From NCBI RefSeq assembly GCF_051348905.1, contig NC_135232.1, positions 845,966,514 through 846,030,513 of the forward strand: DNA of 64,000 nucleotides. Reading direction: 5' to 3'. This DNA comes from Ranitomeya variabilis (taxonomy: Eukaryota > Chordata > Amphibia > Anura > Dendrobatidae). How positions within the stretch are numbered: position 1 is the stretch's first letter; each line of letters opens with the position of its first letter. The translations under genes were made by a program, and so were the position numbers. The notes below the pieces were generated by a model. The model saw only the letters and a list, made by a program, of their open reading frames with translations. It was not told the origin of the DNA and did no database searches. This document shows, piece by piece, positions 34,099-46,455 of this stretch.

Positions 34099-34171
34099 GC
34101 CTGGGTAGCTCAGTCGGTAGAGCATCAGACTTTTAATCTGAGGGTCCAGGGTTCAAGTCCCTGTTCAGGCG
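34099..34171 (+). tRNA. trnak-uuu: tRNA-Lys(UUU), class A
   Basis: Exact consensus, T4 terminator, upstream TTAAAAAA deleted. Intact counterpart of the transposon-split copy. Confidence 0.95.
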
Positions 34172-34780
34172 TCTTTTAAATTTCATCCTATCACTTTGTT
34201 TAAATTTCAGCTTGTGCTTTAAGTTAAGTTACATGCTTAGTTCACTCATTTGTTATTAAAAAATAAAAATGTTGCTTTTCTTCTAGATAGGAAAAGATAC
34301 ATTTGAATATGTCCAAACTGAATGCACGATGCTTTGCTTGATTTTGGCATTGTACAGTGATATTAAGCAGGAACATATGTTTCCCATAAAAAGCAAGCAG
34401 AACCAAAGTGAGTTCTACTTTTCTCTGTAGCACATGTGGCATCAACATTATGAAAGACAATAAACATCAGTACTGAGCTGTACGTATGTGAATTCAGCTT
34501 TGGAGAAAGCTAAATCAATTGCTTGATGTTGCAGCTCCACCTGCTTGTAACTGCACAAGTCTGATAGCTTTTCACTGGGCTGAGTGCTCAACACTGCTCT
34601 TTCCCATTTTCCTATGCATAGAGTTAAAAAAGAGATGTAACCTGACACCTCATTGTGCTGGCAGTGTTGACTTTGATTTTGAGTTTGCACAGTGACATAA
34701 AGAAAGCAGCATATCTTAGGGTACAGATCGATGAATAGGAAGAGAATCTTAAAAAATGTACAAACTTTTTTCTGGAGAGG

Positions 34781-34853
34781 GCCTGGGTAGCTCAGTCGGT
34801 AGAGCATCAGACTTTTAATCTGAGGGTCCAGGGTTCAAGTCCCTGTTCAGGAG
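34781..34853 (+). tRNA. trnak-uuu: tRNA-Lys(UUU), class A with C72A
   Basis: Consensus except C72A, a G1/A72 mismatch at the acceptor end, which could impair 5' processing or charging. T4 terminator. Confidence 0.6.
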
Positions 34854-35457
34854 TCTTTTAAATTTCATCCTATCACTTTGTTTAAATTTCAGCTTGTGCT
34901 TTAAGTTAAGTTACATGCTTAGTTCACTCATTTGTTATTAAAAAATAAAAATGTTGCTTTTCTTCTAGATAGGAAAAGATACATTTGAATATGTCCAAAC
35001 TGAATGCACGATGCTTTGCTTGATTTTGGCATTGTACAGTGATATTAAGCAGGAACATATGTTTCCCATAAAAAGCAAGCAGAACCACAGTGAGTTCTAC
35101 TTTTCTCTGTAGCACATGTGGCATCAACATTATGAAAGACAATAAACATCAGTACTGAGCTGTACGTATGTGAATTCAGCTTTGGAGAAAGCTAAATCAA
35201 TTGCTTGATGTTGCAGCTCCACCTGCTTGTAACTGCACAAGTCTGATAGCTTTTCACTGGGCTGAGTGCTCAACACTGCTCTTTCCCATTTTCCTATGCA
35301 TAGAGTTAAAAAAGAGATGTAACCTGACACCTCATTGTGCTGGCAGACAGTGTTGACTTTGATTTTGAGTTTGCACAGTGACATAAAGAAAGCAGCATAT
35401 CTTAGGGTACAGGTCGATGAATAGGAAAAAAAATGTACAAACTTTTTCCTGGAGAGG

Positions 35458-35530
35458 GCCTGGGTATCTCAGTCGGTAGAGCATCAGACTTTTAATCTGA
35501 GGGTCCAGGGTTCAAGTCCCTGTTCAGGCG
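35458..35530 (+). tRNA. trnak-uuu: tRNA-Lys(UUU) A/B mosaic, class M
   Basis: Same mosaic and upstream flank (TTAAAAAA deleted, TTTTTCCTGG) as at 23933. T4 terminator. Confidence 0.72.
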
Positions 35531-36139
35531 TCTTTTAAATTTCATCCTATCACTTTGTTTAAATTTCAGCTTGTGCTTTAAGTTAAGTTACATGCTTAGT
35601 TCACTCATTTGTTATTAAAAAATAAAAATGTTGCTTTTCTTCTAGATAGGAAAAGATACATTTGAATATGTCCAAACTGAATGCACGATGCTTTGCTTGA
35701 TTTTGGCATTGTACAGTGATATTAAGCAGGAACATATGTTTCCCATAAAAAGCAAGCAGAACCAAAGTGAGTTCTACTTTTCTCTGTAGCACATGTGGCA
35801 TCAACATTATGAAAGACAATAAACATCAGTACTGAGCTGTACGTATGTGAATTCAGCTTTGGAGAAAGCTAAATCAATTGCTTGATGTTGCAGCTCCACC
35901 TGCTTGTAACTGCACAAGTCTGATAGCTTTTCACTGGGCTGAGTGCTCAACACTGCTCTTTCCCATTTTCCTATGCATAGAGTTAAAAAAGAGATGTAAC
36001 CTGACACCTCATTGTGCTGGCAGTGTTGACTTTGATTTTGAGTTTGCACAGTGACATAAAGAAAGCAGCATATCTTAGGGTACAGATCGATGAATAGGAA
36101 GAGAATCTTAAAAAATGTACAAACTTTTTTCTGGAGAGG

Positions 36140-36212
36140 GCCTGGGTATCTCAGTCGGTAGAGCATCAGACTTTTAATCTGAGAGTCCAGGGTTCAAGTC
36201 CCTGTTCAGGCG
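36140..36212 (+). tRNA. trnak-uuu: tRNA-Lys(UUU) variant, class B
   Basis: Class B, T6 terminator. Confidence 0.75.
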
Positions 36213-36825
36213 TTTTTTAAATTTCATCCTATCACTTTGTTTAAATTTCAGCTTGTACTTTAAGTTAAGTTACATGCTTAGTTCACTCATTTGTTATTAA
36301 AAAATAAAAATGTTGCTTTTCTTCTAGATAGGAAAAGATACATTTGAATATGTCCAAACTGAATGCACGATGCTTTGCTTGATTTTGGCATTGTACAGTG
36401 ATATTAAGCAGGAACATATGTTTCCCATAAAAAGCAAGCAGAACCAAAGTGAGTTCTACTTTTCTCTGTAGCACATGTGGCATCAACATTATGAAAGACA
36501 ATAAACATCAGTACTGAGCTGTACGTATGTGAATTCAGCTTTGGAGAAAGCTAAATCAATTGCTTGATGTTGCAGCTCCACCTGCTTGTAACTGCACAAG
36601 TCTGATAGCTTTTCACTGGGCTGAGTGCTCAACACTGCTCTTTCCCATTTTCCTATGCATAGAGTTAAAAAAGAGATGTAACCTGACACCTCATTGTGCT
36701 GGCAGACAGTGTTGACTTTGATTTTGAGTTTGCACAGTGACATAAAGAAAGCAGCATATCTTAGGGTACAGATCGATGAATAGGAAGAGAATCTTAAAAA
36801 ATGTACAAACTTTTTTCTGGAGAGG

Positions 36826-36898
36826 GCCTGGGTATCTCAGTCGGTAGAGCATCAGACTTTTAATCTGAGAGTCCAGAGTTCAAGTCCCTGTTCAGGTG
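36826..36898 (+). pseudogene. tRNA-Lys(UUU) class B, degenerate (G52A, C72T)
   Basis: Class B plus G52A, which mispairs with C62 in the T stem and alters the first base of the B box, and C72T (G1-U72). It is the only copy with a damaged B box. T6 terminator. Confidence 0.6.
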
Positions 36899-37511
36899 TT
36901 TTTTAAATTTCATCCTATCACTTTGTTTAAATTTCAGCTTGTACTTTAAGTTAAGTTACATGCTTAGTTCACTCATTTGTTATTAAAAAATAAAAATGTT
37001 GCTTTTCTTCTAGATAGGAAAAGATACATTTGAATATGTCCAATCTGAATGCACGATGCTTTGCTTGATTTTGGCATTGTACAGTGATATTAAGCAGGAA
37101 CATATGTTTCCCATAAAAAGCAAGCAGAACCAAAGTGAGTTCTACTTTTCTCTGTAGCACATGTGGCATCAACATTATGAAAGACAATAAACATCAGTAC
37201 TGAGCTGTACGTATGTGAATTCAGCTTTGGAGAAAGCTAAATCAATTGCTTGATGTTGCAGCTCCACCTGCTTGTAACTGCACAAGTCTGATAGCTTTTC
37301 ACTGGGCTGAGTGCTCAACACTGCTCTTTCCCATTTTCCTATGCATAGAGTTAAAAAAGAGATGTAACCTGACACCTCATTGTGCTGGCAGACAGTGTTG
37401 ACTTTGATTTTGAGTTTGCACAGTGACATAAAGAAAGCAGCATATCTTAGGGTACAGGTCGATGAATAGGAAGAGAATCTTAAAAAATGTACAAACTTTT
37501 TTCTGGAGAGG

Positions 37512-37584
37512 GCCTGGGTAGCTCAGTCGGTAGAGCATCAGACTTTTAATCTGAGGGTCCAGGGTTCAAGTCCCTGTTCAGGCG
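37512..37584 (+). tRNA. trnak-uuu: tRNA-Lys(UUU), class A, weak terminator
   Basis: Exact consensus, followed by TCTTTC. Confidence 0.93.
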
Positions 37585-38193
37585 TCTTTCAAATTTCATC
37601 CTATCACTTTGTTTAAATTTCAGCTTGTGCTTTAAGTTAAGTTACATGCTTAGTTCACTCATTTGTTATTAAAAAAAAAAATTGTGGCTTTTCTTCTAGA
37701 TAGGAAAAGATACATTTGATTATGTCCAAACTGAATGCACGATGCTTTGCTTGATTTTTGCATTGTACAGTGATATTAAGCAGGAACATATGTTTCCCAT
37801 AAAAAGCAAGCAGAACCAAAGTGAGTTCTACTTTTCTCTGTAGCACATGTGGCATCAACATTATGAAAGACAATAAACATCAGTACTGAGCTGTACGTAT
37901 GTGAATTCAGCTTTGGAGAAAGCTAAATCAATTGCTTGATGTTGCAGCTCCACCTGCTTGTAACTGCACAAGTCTGATAGCTTTTCACTGGGCTGAGTGC
38001 TCAACACTGCTCTTTCCCATTTTCCTATGCATAGAGTTAAAAAAGAGATGTAATCTGACACCTCATTGTGCTGGCAGTGTTGACTTTGATTTTGAGTTTG
38101 CACAGTGACATAAAGAAAGCAGCATATCTTAGGGTACAGATCGATGAATAGGAAGAGAATCTTAAAAAATGTACAAACTTTTTTCTGGAGAGG

Positions 38194-38266
38194 GCCTGGG
38201 TAGCTCAGTCGGTAGAGCATCAGACTTTTAATCTGAGGGTCCAGGGTTCAAGTCCCTGTTCAGGCG
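38194..38266 (+). tRNA. trnak-uuu: tRNA-Lys(UUU), class A
   Basis: Exact consensus, T4 terminator. Confidence 0.96.
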
Positions 38267-38874
38267 TCTTTTAAATTTCATCCTATCACTTTGTTTAAAT
38301 TTCAGCTTGTGCTTTAAGTTAAGTTACATGCTTAGTTCACTCATTTGTTATTAAAAAATAAAAATGTTGCTTTTCTTCTAGATAGGAAAAGATACATTTG
38401 AATATGTCCAAACTGAATGCACGATGCTTTGCTTGATTTTGGCATTGTACAGTGATATTAAGCAGGAACATATGTTTCCCATAAAAAGCAAGCAGAACCA
38501 CAGTGAGTTCTACTTTTCTCTGTAGCACATGTGGCATCAACATTATGAAAGACAATAAACATCAGTACTGAGCTGTACGTATGTGAATTCAGCTTTGGAG
38601 AAAGCTAAATCAATTGCTTGATGTTGCAGCTCCACCTGCTTGTAACTGCACAAGTCTGATAGCTTTTCACTGGGCTGAGTGCTCAACACTGCTCTTTCCC
38701 ATTTTCCTATGCATAGAGTTAAAAAAGAGATGTAACCTGACACCTCATTGTGCTGGCAGTGTTGACTTTGATTTTGAGTTTGCACAGTGACATAAAGAAA
38801 GCAGCATATCTTAGGGTACAGATCGATGAATAGGAAGAGAATCTTAACAAATGTACAAACTTTTTCTGGAGAGG

Positions 38875-38947
38875 GCCTGGGTAGCTCAGTCGGTAGAGCA
38901 TCAGACTTTTAATCTGAGGGTCCAGGGTTCAAGTCCCTGTTCAGGCG
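38875..38947 (+). tRNA. trnak-uuu: tRNA-Lys(UUU), class A
   Basis: Exact consensus, T4 terminator. Upstream flank changed: TTAACAAA in place of TTAAAAAA, and one T fewer in the T-run. Confidence 0.95.
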
Positions 38948-39560
38948 TCTTTTAAATTTCATCCTATCACTTTGTTTAAATTTCAGCTTGTGCTTTAAGT
39001 TAAGTTACATGCTTAGTTCACTCATTTGTTATTAAAAAATAAAAATGTTGCTTTTCTTCTAGATAGGAAAAGATACATTTGAATATGTCCAAACTGAATG
39101 CACGATGCTTTTCTTGATTTTGGCATTGTACAGTGATATTAAGCAGGAACATGTGTTTCCCATAAAAAGCAAGCAGAACCAAAGTGAGTTCTACTTTTCT
39201 CTGTAGCACATGTGGCATCAACATTATGAAAGACAATAAACATCAGTACTGAGCTGTACGTATGTGAATTCAGCTTTGGAGAAAGCTAAATCAATTGCTT
39301 GATGTTGCAGCTCCACCTGCTTGTAACTGCACAAGTCTGATAGCTTTTCACTGGGCTGAGTGCTCAACACTGCTCTTTCCCATTTTCCTATGCATAGAGT
39401 TAAAAAAGAGATGTAACCTGACACCTCATTGTGCTGGCAGACAGTGTTGACTTTGATTTTGAGTTTGCACAGTGACATAAAGAAAGCAGCATATCTTAGG
39501 GTACAGATCGATGAATAGGAAGAGAATCTTAAAAAATGTACAAACTTTTTTCTGGAGAGG

Positions 39561-39633
39561 GCCTGGGTATCTCAGTCGGTAGAGCATCAGACTTTTAATC
39601 TGAGAGTCCAGGGTTCAAGTCCCTGTTCAGGCG
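39561..39633 (+). tRNA. trnak-uuu: tRNA-Lys(UUU) variant, class B
   Basis: Class B, T6 terminator. Counterpart of 32735. Confidence 0.75.
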
Positions 39634-40237
39634 TTTTTTAAATTTCATCCTATCACTTTGTTTAAATTTCAGCTTGTACTTTAAGTTAAGTTACATGCTT
39701 AGTTCACTCATTTGTTATTAAAAAATAAAAATGTTGCTTTTCTTCTAGATAGGAAAAGATACATTTGAATATGTCCAAACTGAATGCACGATGCTTTGCT
39801 TGATTTTGGCACTGTACAGTGATATTAAGCAGGAACATATGTTTCCCATAAAAAGCAAGCAGAACCAAAGTGAGTTCTACTTTTCTCTGTAGCACATGTG
39901 GCATCAACATTATGAAAGACAATAAACATCAGCACTGAGCTGTACGTATGTGAATTCAGCTTTGGAGAAAGCTAAATCAATTGCTTGATGTTGCAGCTCC
40001 ACCTGCTTGTAACTGCACAAGTCTGATAGCTTTTCACTGGGCTGAGTGCTCAACACTGCTCTTTCCCATTTTCCTATGCATAGAGTTAAAAAAGAGATGT
40101 AACCTGACACCTCATTGTGCTGGCAGACAGTGTTGACTTTGATTTTGAGTTTGCACAGTGACATAAAGAAAGCAGCATATCTTAGGGTACAGGTCGATGA
40201 ATAGGAAAAAAAATGTACAAACTTTTTTCTGGAGAGG

Positions 40238-40310
40238 TCATGGGTAGCTCAGTCGGTAGAGCATCAGACTTTTAATCTGAGGGTCCAGGGTTCAAGTCCC
40301 TGTTCAGGCG
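40238..40310 (+). pseudogene. tRNA-Lys(UUU), class A with broken acceptor stem
   Basis: The acceptor strand reads TCATGGG instead of GCCTGGG (G1T, C3A), giving mismatches T1/C72 and A3/G70 beside the two G-U pairs. The internal promoter and T4 terminator are intact, so it may be transcribed, but correct 5' processing and charging are doubtful. Confidence 0.7.
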
Positions 40311-40919
40311 TCTTTTAAATTTCATCCTATCACTTTGTTTAAATTTCAGCTTGTGCTTTAAGTTAAGTTACATGCTTAGTTCACTCATTTGTTATTAAAA
40401 AATAAAAATGTTGCTTTTCTTCTAGATAGGAAAAGATACATTTGAATATGTCCAAACTGAATGCACGATGCTTTGCTTGATTTTGGCATTGTACAGTGAT
40501 ATTAAGCAGGAACATATGTTTCCCATAAAAAGCAAGCAGAACCAAAGTGAGTTCTACTTTTCTCTGTAGCACATGTGGCATCAACATTATGAAAGACAAT
40601 AAACATCAGTACTGAGCTGTACGTATGTGAATTCAGCTTTGGAGAAAGCTAAATCAATTGCTTGATGTTGCAGCTCCACCTGCTTGTAACTGCACAAGTC
40701 TGATAGCTTTTCACTGGGCTGAGTGCTCAACACTGCTCTTTCCCATTTTCCTATGCATAGAGTTAAAAAAGAGATGTAACCTGACACCTCATTGTGCTGG
40801 CAGTGTTGACTTTGATTTTGAGTTTGCACAGTGACATAAAGAAAGCAGCATATCTTAGGGTACAGATCGATGAATAGGAAGAGAATCTTAAAAAATGTAC
40901 AAACTTTTTTCTGGAGAGG

Positions 40920-40992
40920 GCCTGGGTATCTCAGTCGGTAGAGCATCAGACTTTTAATCTGAGAGTCCAGGGTTCAAGTCCCTGTTCAGGCG
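40920..40992 (+). tRNA. trnak-uuu: tRNA-Lys(UUU) variant, class B
   Basis: Class B, T6 terminator. The AAATATTGC marker lies in the following spacer. Confidence 0.75.
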
Positions 40993-41605
40993 TTTTTTAA
41001 ATTTCATCCTATCACTTTGTTTAAATTTCAGCTTGTACTTTAAGTTAAGTTACATGCTTAGTTCACTCATTTGTTATTAAAAAATAAAAATATTGCTTTT
41101 CTTCTAGATAGGAAAAGATACATTTGAATATGTCCAAACTGAATGCACGATGCTTTGCTTGATTTTGGCATTGTACAGTGATATTAAGCAGGAACATATG
41201 TTTCCCATAAAAAGCAAGCAGAACCAAAGTGAGTTCTACTTTTCTCTGTAGCACATGTGGCATCAACATTATGAAAGACAATAAACATCAGTACTGAGCT
41301 GTACGTATGTGAATTCAGCTTTGGAGAAAGCTAAATCAATTGCTTGATGTTGCAGCTCCACCTGCTTGTAACTGCACAAGTCTGATAGCTTTTCACTGGG
41401 CTGAGTGCTCAACACTGCTCTTTCCCATTTTCCTATGCATAGAGTTAAAAAAGAGATGTAACCTGACACCTCATTGTGCTGGCAGACAGTGTTGACTTTG
41501 ATTTTGAGTTTGCACAGTGACATAAAGAAAGCAGCATATCTTAGGGTACAGATCGATGAATAGGAAGAGAATCTTAAAAAATGTACAAACTTTTTTCTGG
41601 AGAGG

Positions 41606-41678
41606 GCCTGGGTATCTCAGTCGGTAGAGCATCAGACTTTTAATCTGAGAGTCCAGGGTTCAAGTCCCTGTTCAGGCG
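41606..41678 (+). tRNA. trnak-uuu: tRNA-Lys(UUU) variant, class B
   Basis: Class B, T6 terminator. The CCAATCTGAATG marker lies in the following spacer. Confidence 0.75.
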
Positions 41679-42291
41679 TTTTTTAAATTTCATCCTATCA
41701 CTTTGTTTAAATTTCAGCTTGTACTTTAAGTTAAGTTACATGCTTAGTTCACTCATTTGTTATTAAAAAATAAAAATGTTGCTTTTCTTCTAGATAGGAA
41801 AAGATACATTTGAATATGTCCAATCTGAATGCACGATGCTTTGCTTGATTTTGGCATTGTACAGTGATATTAAGCAGGAACATATGTTTCCCATAAAAAG
41901 CAAGCAGAACCAAAGTGAGTTCTACTTTTCTCTGTAGCACATGTGGCATCAACATTATGAAAGACAATAAACATCAGTACTGAGCTGTACGTATGTGAAT
42001 TCAGCTTTGGAGAAAGCTAAATCAATTGCTTGATGTTGCAGCTCCACCTGCTTGTAACTGCACAAGTCTGATAGCTTTTCACTGGGCTGAGTGCTCAACA
42101 CTGCTCTTTCCCATTTTCCTATGCATAGAGTTAAAAAAGAGATGTAACCTGACACCTCATTGTGCTGGCAGACAGTGTTGACTTTGATTTTGAGTTTGCA
42201 CAGTGACATAAAGAAAGCAGCATATCTTAGGGTACAGGTCGATGAATAGGAAGAGAATCTTAAAAAATGTACAAACTTTTTTCTGGAGAGG

Positions 42292-42364
42292 GCCTGGGTA
42301 GCTCAGTCGGTAGAGCATCAGACTTTTAATCTGAGGGTCCAGGGTTCAAGTCCCTGTTCAGGCG
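42292..42364 (+). tRNA. trnak-uuu: tRNA-Lys(UUU), class A, weak terminator
   Basis: Exact consensus, followed by TCTTTC and the ATTGTGGC A-tract variant. Confidence 0.93.
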
Positions 42365-42968
42365 TCTTTCAAATTTCATCCTATCACTTTGTTTAAATTT
42401 CAGCTTGTGCTTTAAGTTAAGTTACATGCTTAGTTCACTCATTTGTTATTAAAAAAAAAAATTGTGGCTTTTCTTCTAGATAGGAAAAGATACATTTGAT
42501 TATGTCCAAACTGAATGCACGATGCTTTGCTTGATTTTTGCATTGTACAGTGATATTAAGCAGGAACATATGTTTCCCATAAAAAGCAAGCAGAACCAAA
42601 GTGAGTTCTACTTTTCTCTGTAGCACATGTGGCATCAACATTATGAAAGACAATAAACATCAGTACTGAGCTGTACGTATGTGAATTCAGCTTTGGAGAA
42701 AGCTAAATCAATTGCTTGATGTTGCAGCTCCACCTGCTTGTAACTGCACAAGTCTGATAGCTTTTCACTGGGCTGAGTGCTCAACACTGCTCTTTCCCAT
42801 TTTCCTATGCATAGAGTTAAAAAAGAGATGTAACCTGACACCTCATTGTGCTGGCAGACAGTGTTGACTTTGATTTTGAGTTTGCACAGTGACATAAAGA
42901 AAGCAGCATATCTTAGGGTACAGGTCGATGAATAGGAAAAAAAATGTACAAACTTTTTTCTGGAGAGG

Positions 42969-43041
42969 GCCTGGGTAGCTCAGTCGGTAGAGCATCAGAC
43001 TTTTAATCTGAGGGTCCAGGGTTCAAGTCCCTGTTCAGGCG
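42969..43041 (+). tRNA. trnak-uuu: tRNA-Lys(UUU), class A
   Basis: Exact consensus, T4 terminator, upstream TTAAAAAA deleted. Confidence 0.95.
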
Positions 43042-43650
43042 TCTTTTAAATTTCATCCTATCACTTTGTTTAAATTTCAGCTTGTGCTTTAAGTTAAGTT
43101 ACATGCTTAGTTCACTCATTTGTTATTAAAAAATAAAAATGTTGCTTTTCTTCTAGATAGGAAAAGATACATTTGAATATGTCCAAACTGAATGCACGAT
43201 GCTTTGCTTGATTTTGGCATTGTACAGTGATATTAAGCAGGAACATATGTTTCCCATAAAAAGCAAGCAGAACCAAAGTGAGTTCTACTTTTCTCTGTAG
43301 CACATGTGGCATCAACATTATGAAAGACAATAAACATCAGTACTGAGCTGTACGTATGTGAATTCAGCTTTGGAGAAAGCTAAATCAATTGCTTGATGTT
43401 GCAGCTCCACCTGCTTGTAACTGCACAAGTCTGATAGCTTTTCACTGGGCTGAGTGCTCAACACTGCTCTTTCCCATTTTCCTATGCATAGAGTTAAAAA
43501 AGAGATGTAACCTGACACCTCATTGTGCTGGCAGTGTTGACTTTGATTTTGAGTTTGCACAGTGACATAAAGAAAGCAGCATATCTTAGGGTACAGATCG
43601 ATGAATAGGAAGAGAATCTTAAAAAATGTACAAACTTTTTTCTGGAGAGG

Positions 43651-43723
43651 GCCTGGGTATCTCAGTCGGTAGAGCATCAGACTTTTAATCTGAGAGTCCA
43701 GGGTTCAAGTCCCTGTTCAGGCG
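43651..43723 (+). tRNA. trnak-uuu: tRNA-Lys(UUU) variant, class B
   Basis: Class B, T6 terminator. Confidence 0.75.
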
Positions 43724-44336
43724 TTTTTTAAATTTCATCCTATCACTTTGTTTAAATTTCAGCTTGTACTTTAAGTTAAGTTACATGCTTAGTTCACTCA
43801 TTTGTTATTAAAAAATAAAAATATTGCTTTTCTTCTAGATAGGAAAAGATACATTTGAATATGTCCAAACTGAATGCACGATGCTTTGCTTGATTTTGGC
43901 ATTGTACAGTGATATTAAGCAGGAACATATGTTTCCCATAAAAAGCAAGCAGAACCAAAGTGAGTTCTACTTTTCTCTGTAGCACATGTGGCATCAACAT
44001 TATGAAAGACAATAAACATCAGTACTGAGCTGTACGTATGTGAATTCAGCTTTGGAGAAAGCTAAATCAATTGCTTGATGTTGCAGCTCCACCTGCTTGT
44101 AACTGCACAAGTCTGATAGCTTTTCACTGGGCTGAGTGCTCAACACTGCTCTTTCCCATTTTCCTATGCATAGAGTTAAAAAAGAGATGTAACCTGACAC
44201 CTCATTGTGCTGGCAGACAGTGTTGACTTTGATTTTGAGTTTGCACAGTGACATAAAGAAAGCAGCATATCTTAGGGTACAGATCGATGAATAGGAAGAG
44301 AATCTTAAAAAATGTACAAACTTTTTTCTGGAGAGG

Positions 44337-44409
44337 GCCTGGGTATCTCAGTCGGTAGAGCATCAGACTTTTAATCTGAGAGTCCAGGGTTCAAGTCCCT
44401 GTTCAGGCG
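44337..44409 (+). tRNA. trnak-uuu: tRNA-Lys(UUU) variant, class B
   Basis: Class B, T6 terminator. The next spacer combines the CCAATCTG and ACCACAGTG markers, which are otherwise in different units: a mosaic spacer. Confidence 0.75.
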
Positions 44410-45018
44410 TTTTTTAAATTTCATCCTATCACTTTGTTTAAATTTCAGCTTGTACTTTAAGTTAAGTTACATGCTTAGTTCACTCATTTGTTATTAAAAA
44501 ATAAAAATGTTGCTTTTCTTCTAGATAGGAAAAGATACATTTGAATATGTCCAATCTGAATGCACGATGCTTTGCTTGATTTTGGCATTGTACAGTGATA
44601 TTAAGCAGGAACATATGTTTCCCATAAAAAGCAAGCAGAACCACAGTGAGTTCTACTTTTCTCTGTAGCACATGTGGCATCAACATTATGAAAGACAATA
44701 AACATCAGTACTGAGCTGTACGTATGTGAATTCAGCTTTGGAGAAAGCTAAATCGATTGCTTGATGTTGCTGCTCCACCTGCTTGTAACTGCACAAGTCT
44801 GATAGCTTTTCACTGGGCTGAGTGCTCAACACTGCTCTTTCCCATTTTCCTATGCATAGAGTTAAAAAAGAGATGTAACCTGACACCTCATTGTGCTGGC
44901 AGTGTTGACTTTGATTTTGAGTTTGCACAGTGACATAAAGAAAGCAGCATATCTTAGGGTACAGATCGATGAATAGGAAGAGAATCTTAAAAAATGTACA
45001 AACTTTTTTCTGGAGAGG

Positions 45019-45091
45019 GCCTGGGTATCTCAGTCGGTAGAGCATCAGACTTTTAATCTGAGAGTCCAGGGTTCAAGTCCCTGTTCAGGCG
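45019..45091 (+). tRNA. trnak-uuu: tRNA-Lys(UUU) variant, class B
   Basis: Class B, T6 terminator. The spacers on either side share AAATCGATTG, a local 682-bp tandem duplication. Confidence 0.75.
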
Positions 45092-45700
45092 TTTTTTAAA
45101 TTTCATCCTATCACTTTGTTTAAATTTCAGCTTGTACTTTAAGTTAAGTTACATGCTTAGTTCACTCATTTGTTATTAAAAAATAAAAATGTTGCTTTTC
45201 TTCTAGATAGGAAAAGATACATTTGAATATGTCCAATCTGAATGCACGATGCTTTGCTTGATTTTGGCATTGTACAGTGATATTAAGCAGGAACATATGT
45301 TTCCCATAAAAAGCAAGCAGAACCACAGTGAGTTCTACTTTTCTCTGTAGCACATGTGGCATCAACATTATGAAAGACAATAAACATCAGTACTGAGCTG
45401 TACGTATGTGAATTCAGCTTTGGAGAAAGCTAAATCGATTGCTTGATGTTGCAGCTCCACCTGCTTGTAACTGCACAAGTCTGATAGCTTTTCACTGGGC
45501 TGAGTGCTCAACACTGCTCTTTCCCATTTTCCTATGCATAGAGTTAAAAAAGAGATGTAACCTGACACCTCATTGTGCTGGCAGTGTTGACTTTGATTTT
45601 GAGTTTGCACAGTGACATAAAGAAAGCAGCATATCTTAGGGTACAGATCGATGAATAGGAAGAGAATCTTAAAAAATGTACAAACTTTTTTCTGGAGAGG

Positions 45701-45773
45701 GCCTGGGTAGCTCAGTCAGTAGAGCATCAGACTTTTAATCTGAGGGTCCAGGGTTCAAGTCCCTGTTCAGGCG
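45701..45773 (+). tRNA. trnak-uuu: tRNA-Lys(UUU), class A with G18A
   Basis: Consensus except G18A in the D loop (AGTCAGTA). It removes one of the two invariant D-loop guanines that contact the T loop and changes the A box near its end. T4 terminator. Confidence 0.65.
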
Positions 45774-46382
45774 TCTTTTAAATTTCATCCTATCACTTTG
45801 TTTAAATTTCAGCTTGTGCTTTAAGTTAAGTTACATGCTTAGTTCACTCATTTGTTATTAAAAAATAAAAATGTTGCTTTTCTTCTAGATAGGAAAAGAT
45901 ACATTTGAATATGTCCAAACTGAATGCACGATGCTTTGCTTGATTTTGGCATTGTACAGTGATATTAAGCAGGAACATATGTTTCCCATAAAAAGCAAGC
46001 AGAACCACAGTGAGTTCTACTTTTCTCTGTAGCACATGTGGCATCAACATTATGAAAGACAATAAACATCAGTACTGAGCTGTACGTATGTGAATTCAGC
46101 TTTGGAGAAAGCTAAATCGATTGCTTGATGTTGCAGCTCCACCTGCTTGTAACTGCACAAGTCTGATAGCTTTTCACTGGGCTGAGTGCTCAACACTGCT
46201 CTTTCCCATTTTCCTATGCATAGAGTTAAAAAAGAGATGTAACCTGACACCTCATTGTGCTGGCAGTGTTGACTTTGATTTTGAGTTTGCACAGTGACAT
46301 AAAGAAAGCAGCATATCTTAGGGTACAGATCGATGAATAGGAAGAGAATCTTAAAAAATGTACAAACTTTTTTCTGGAGAGG

Positions 46383-46455
46383 GCCTGGGTAGCTCAGTCG
46401 GTAGAGCATCAGACTTTTAATCTGAGGGTCCAGGGTTCAAGTCCCTGTTCAGGCG
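46383..46455 (+). tRNA. trnak-uuu: tRNA-Lys(UUU), class A
   Basis: Exact consensus, T4 terminator. Confidence 0.96.

Larger units (their letters stand above)
32735..35400 (+). repeat. 3,414-bp-type block, copy 3 (partial)
   Basis: Order B, C, A, A, M as in 24619-28032, without the transposon. The last spacings differ by the 9-bp and CAGA indels; the end is approximate. Confidence 0.8.
38875..40196 (+). repeat. Two-unit segment repeated 6,826 bp later, right copy
   Basis: Counterpart of 32049-33370, with the same marker spacers in the same order. Confidence 0.85.
40238..42968 (+). repeat. 2,731-bp four-unit block, copy 1
   Basis: Order A, B, B, A(TCTTTC) with spacings 682, 686, 686 and 677. 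The diagnostic AAATATTGC change (A at 41092) recurs at 43823, 47237, 49968 and 52699. Confidence 0.88.
42969..44600 (+). repeat. 2,731-bp block, copy 2 (partial)
   Basis: It follows copy 1 directly and has the AAATATTGC marker at 43823, then switches to a run of 682-bp class B/A units. The end is approximate. Confidence 0.75.
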
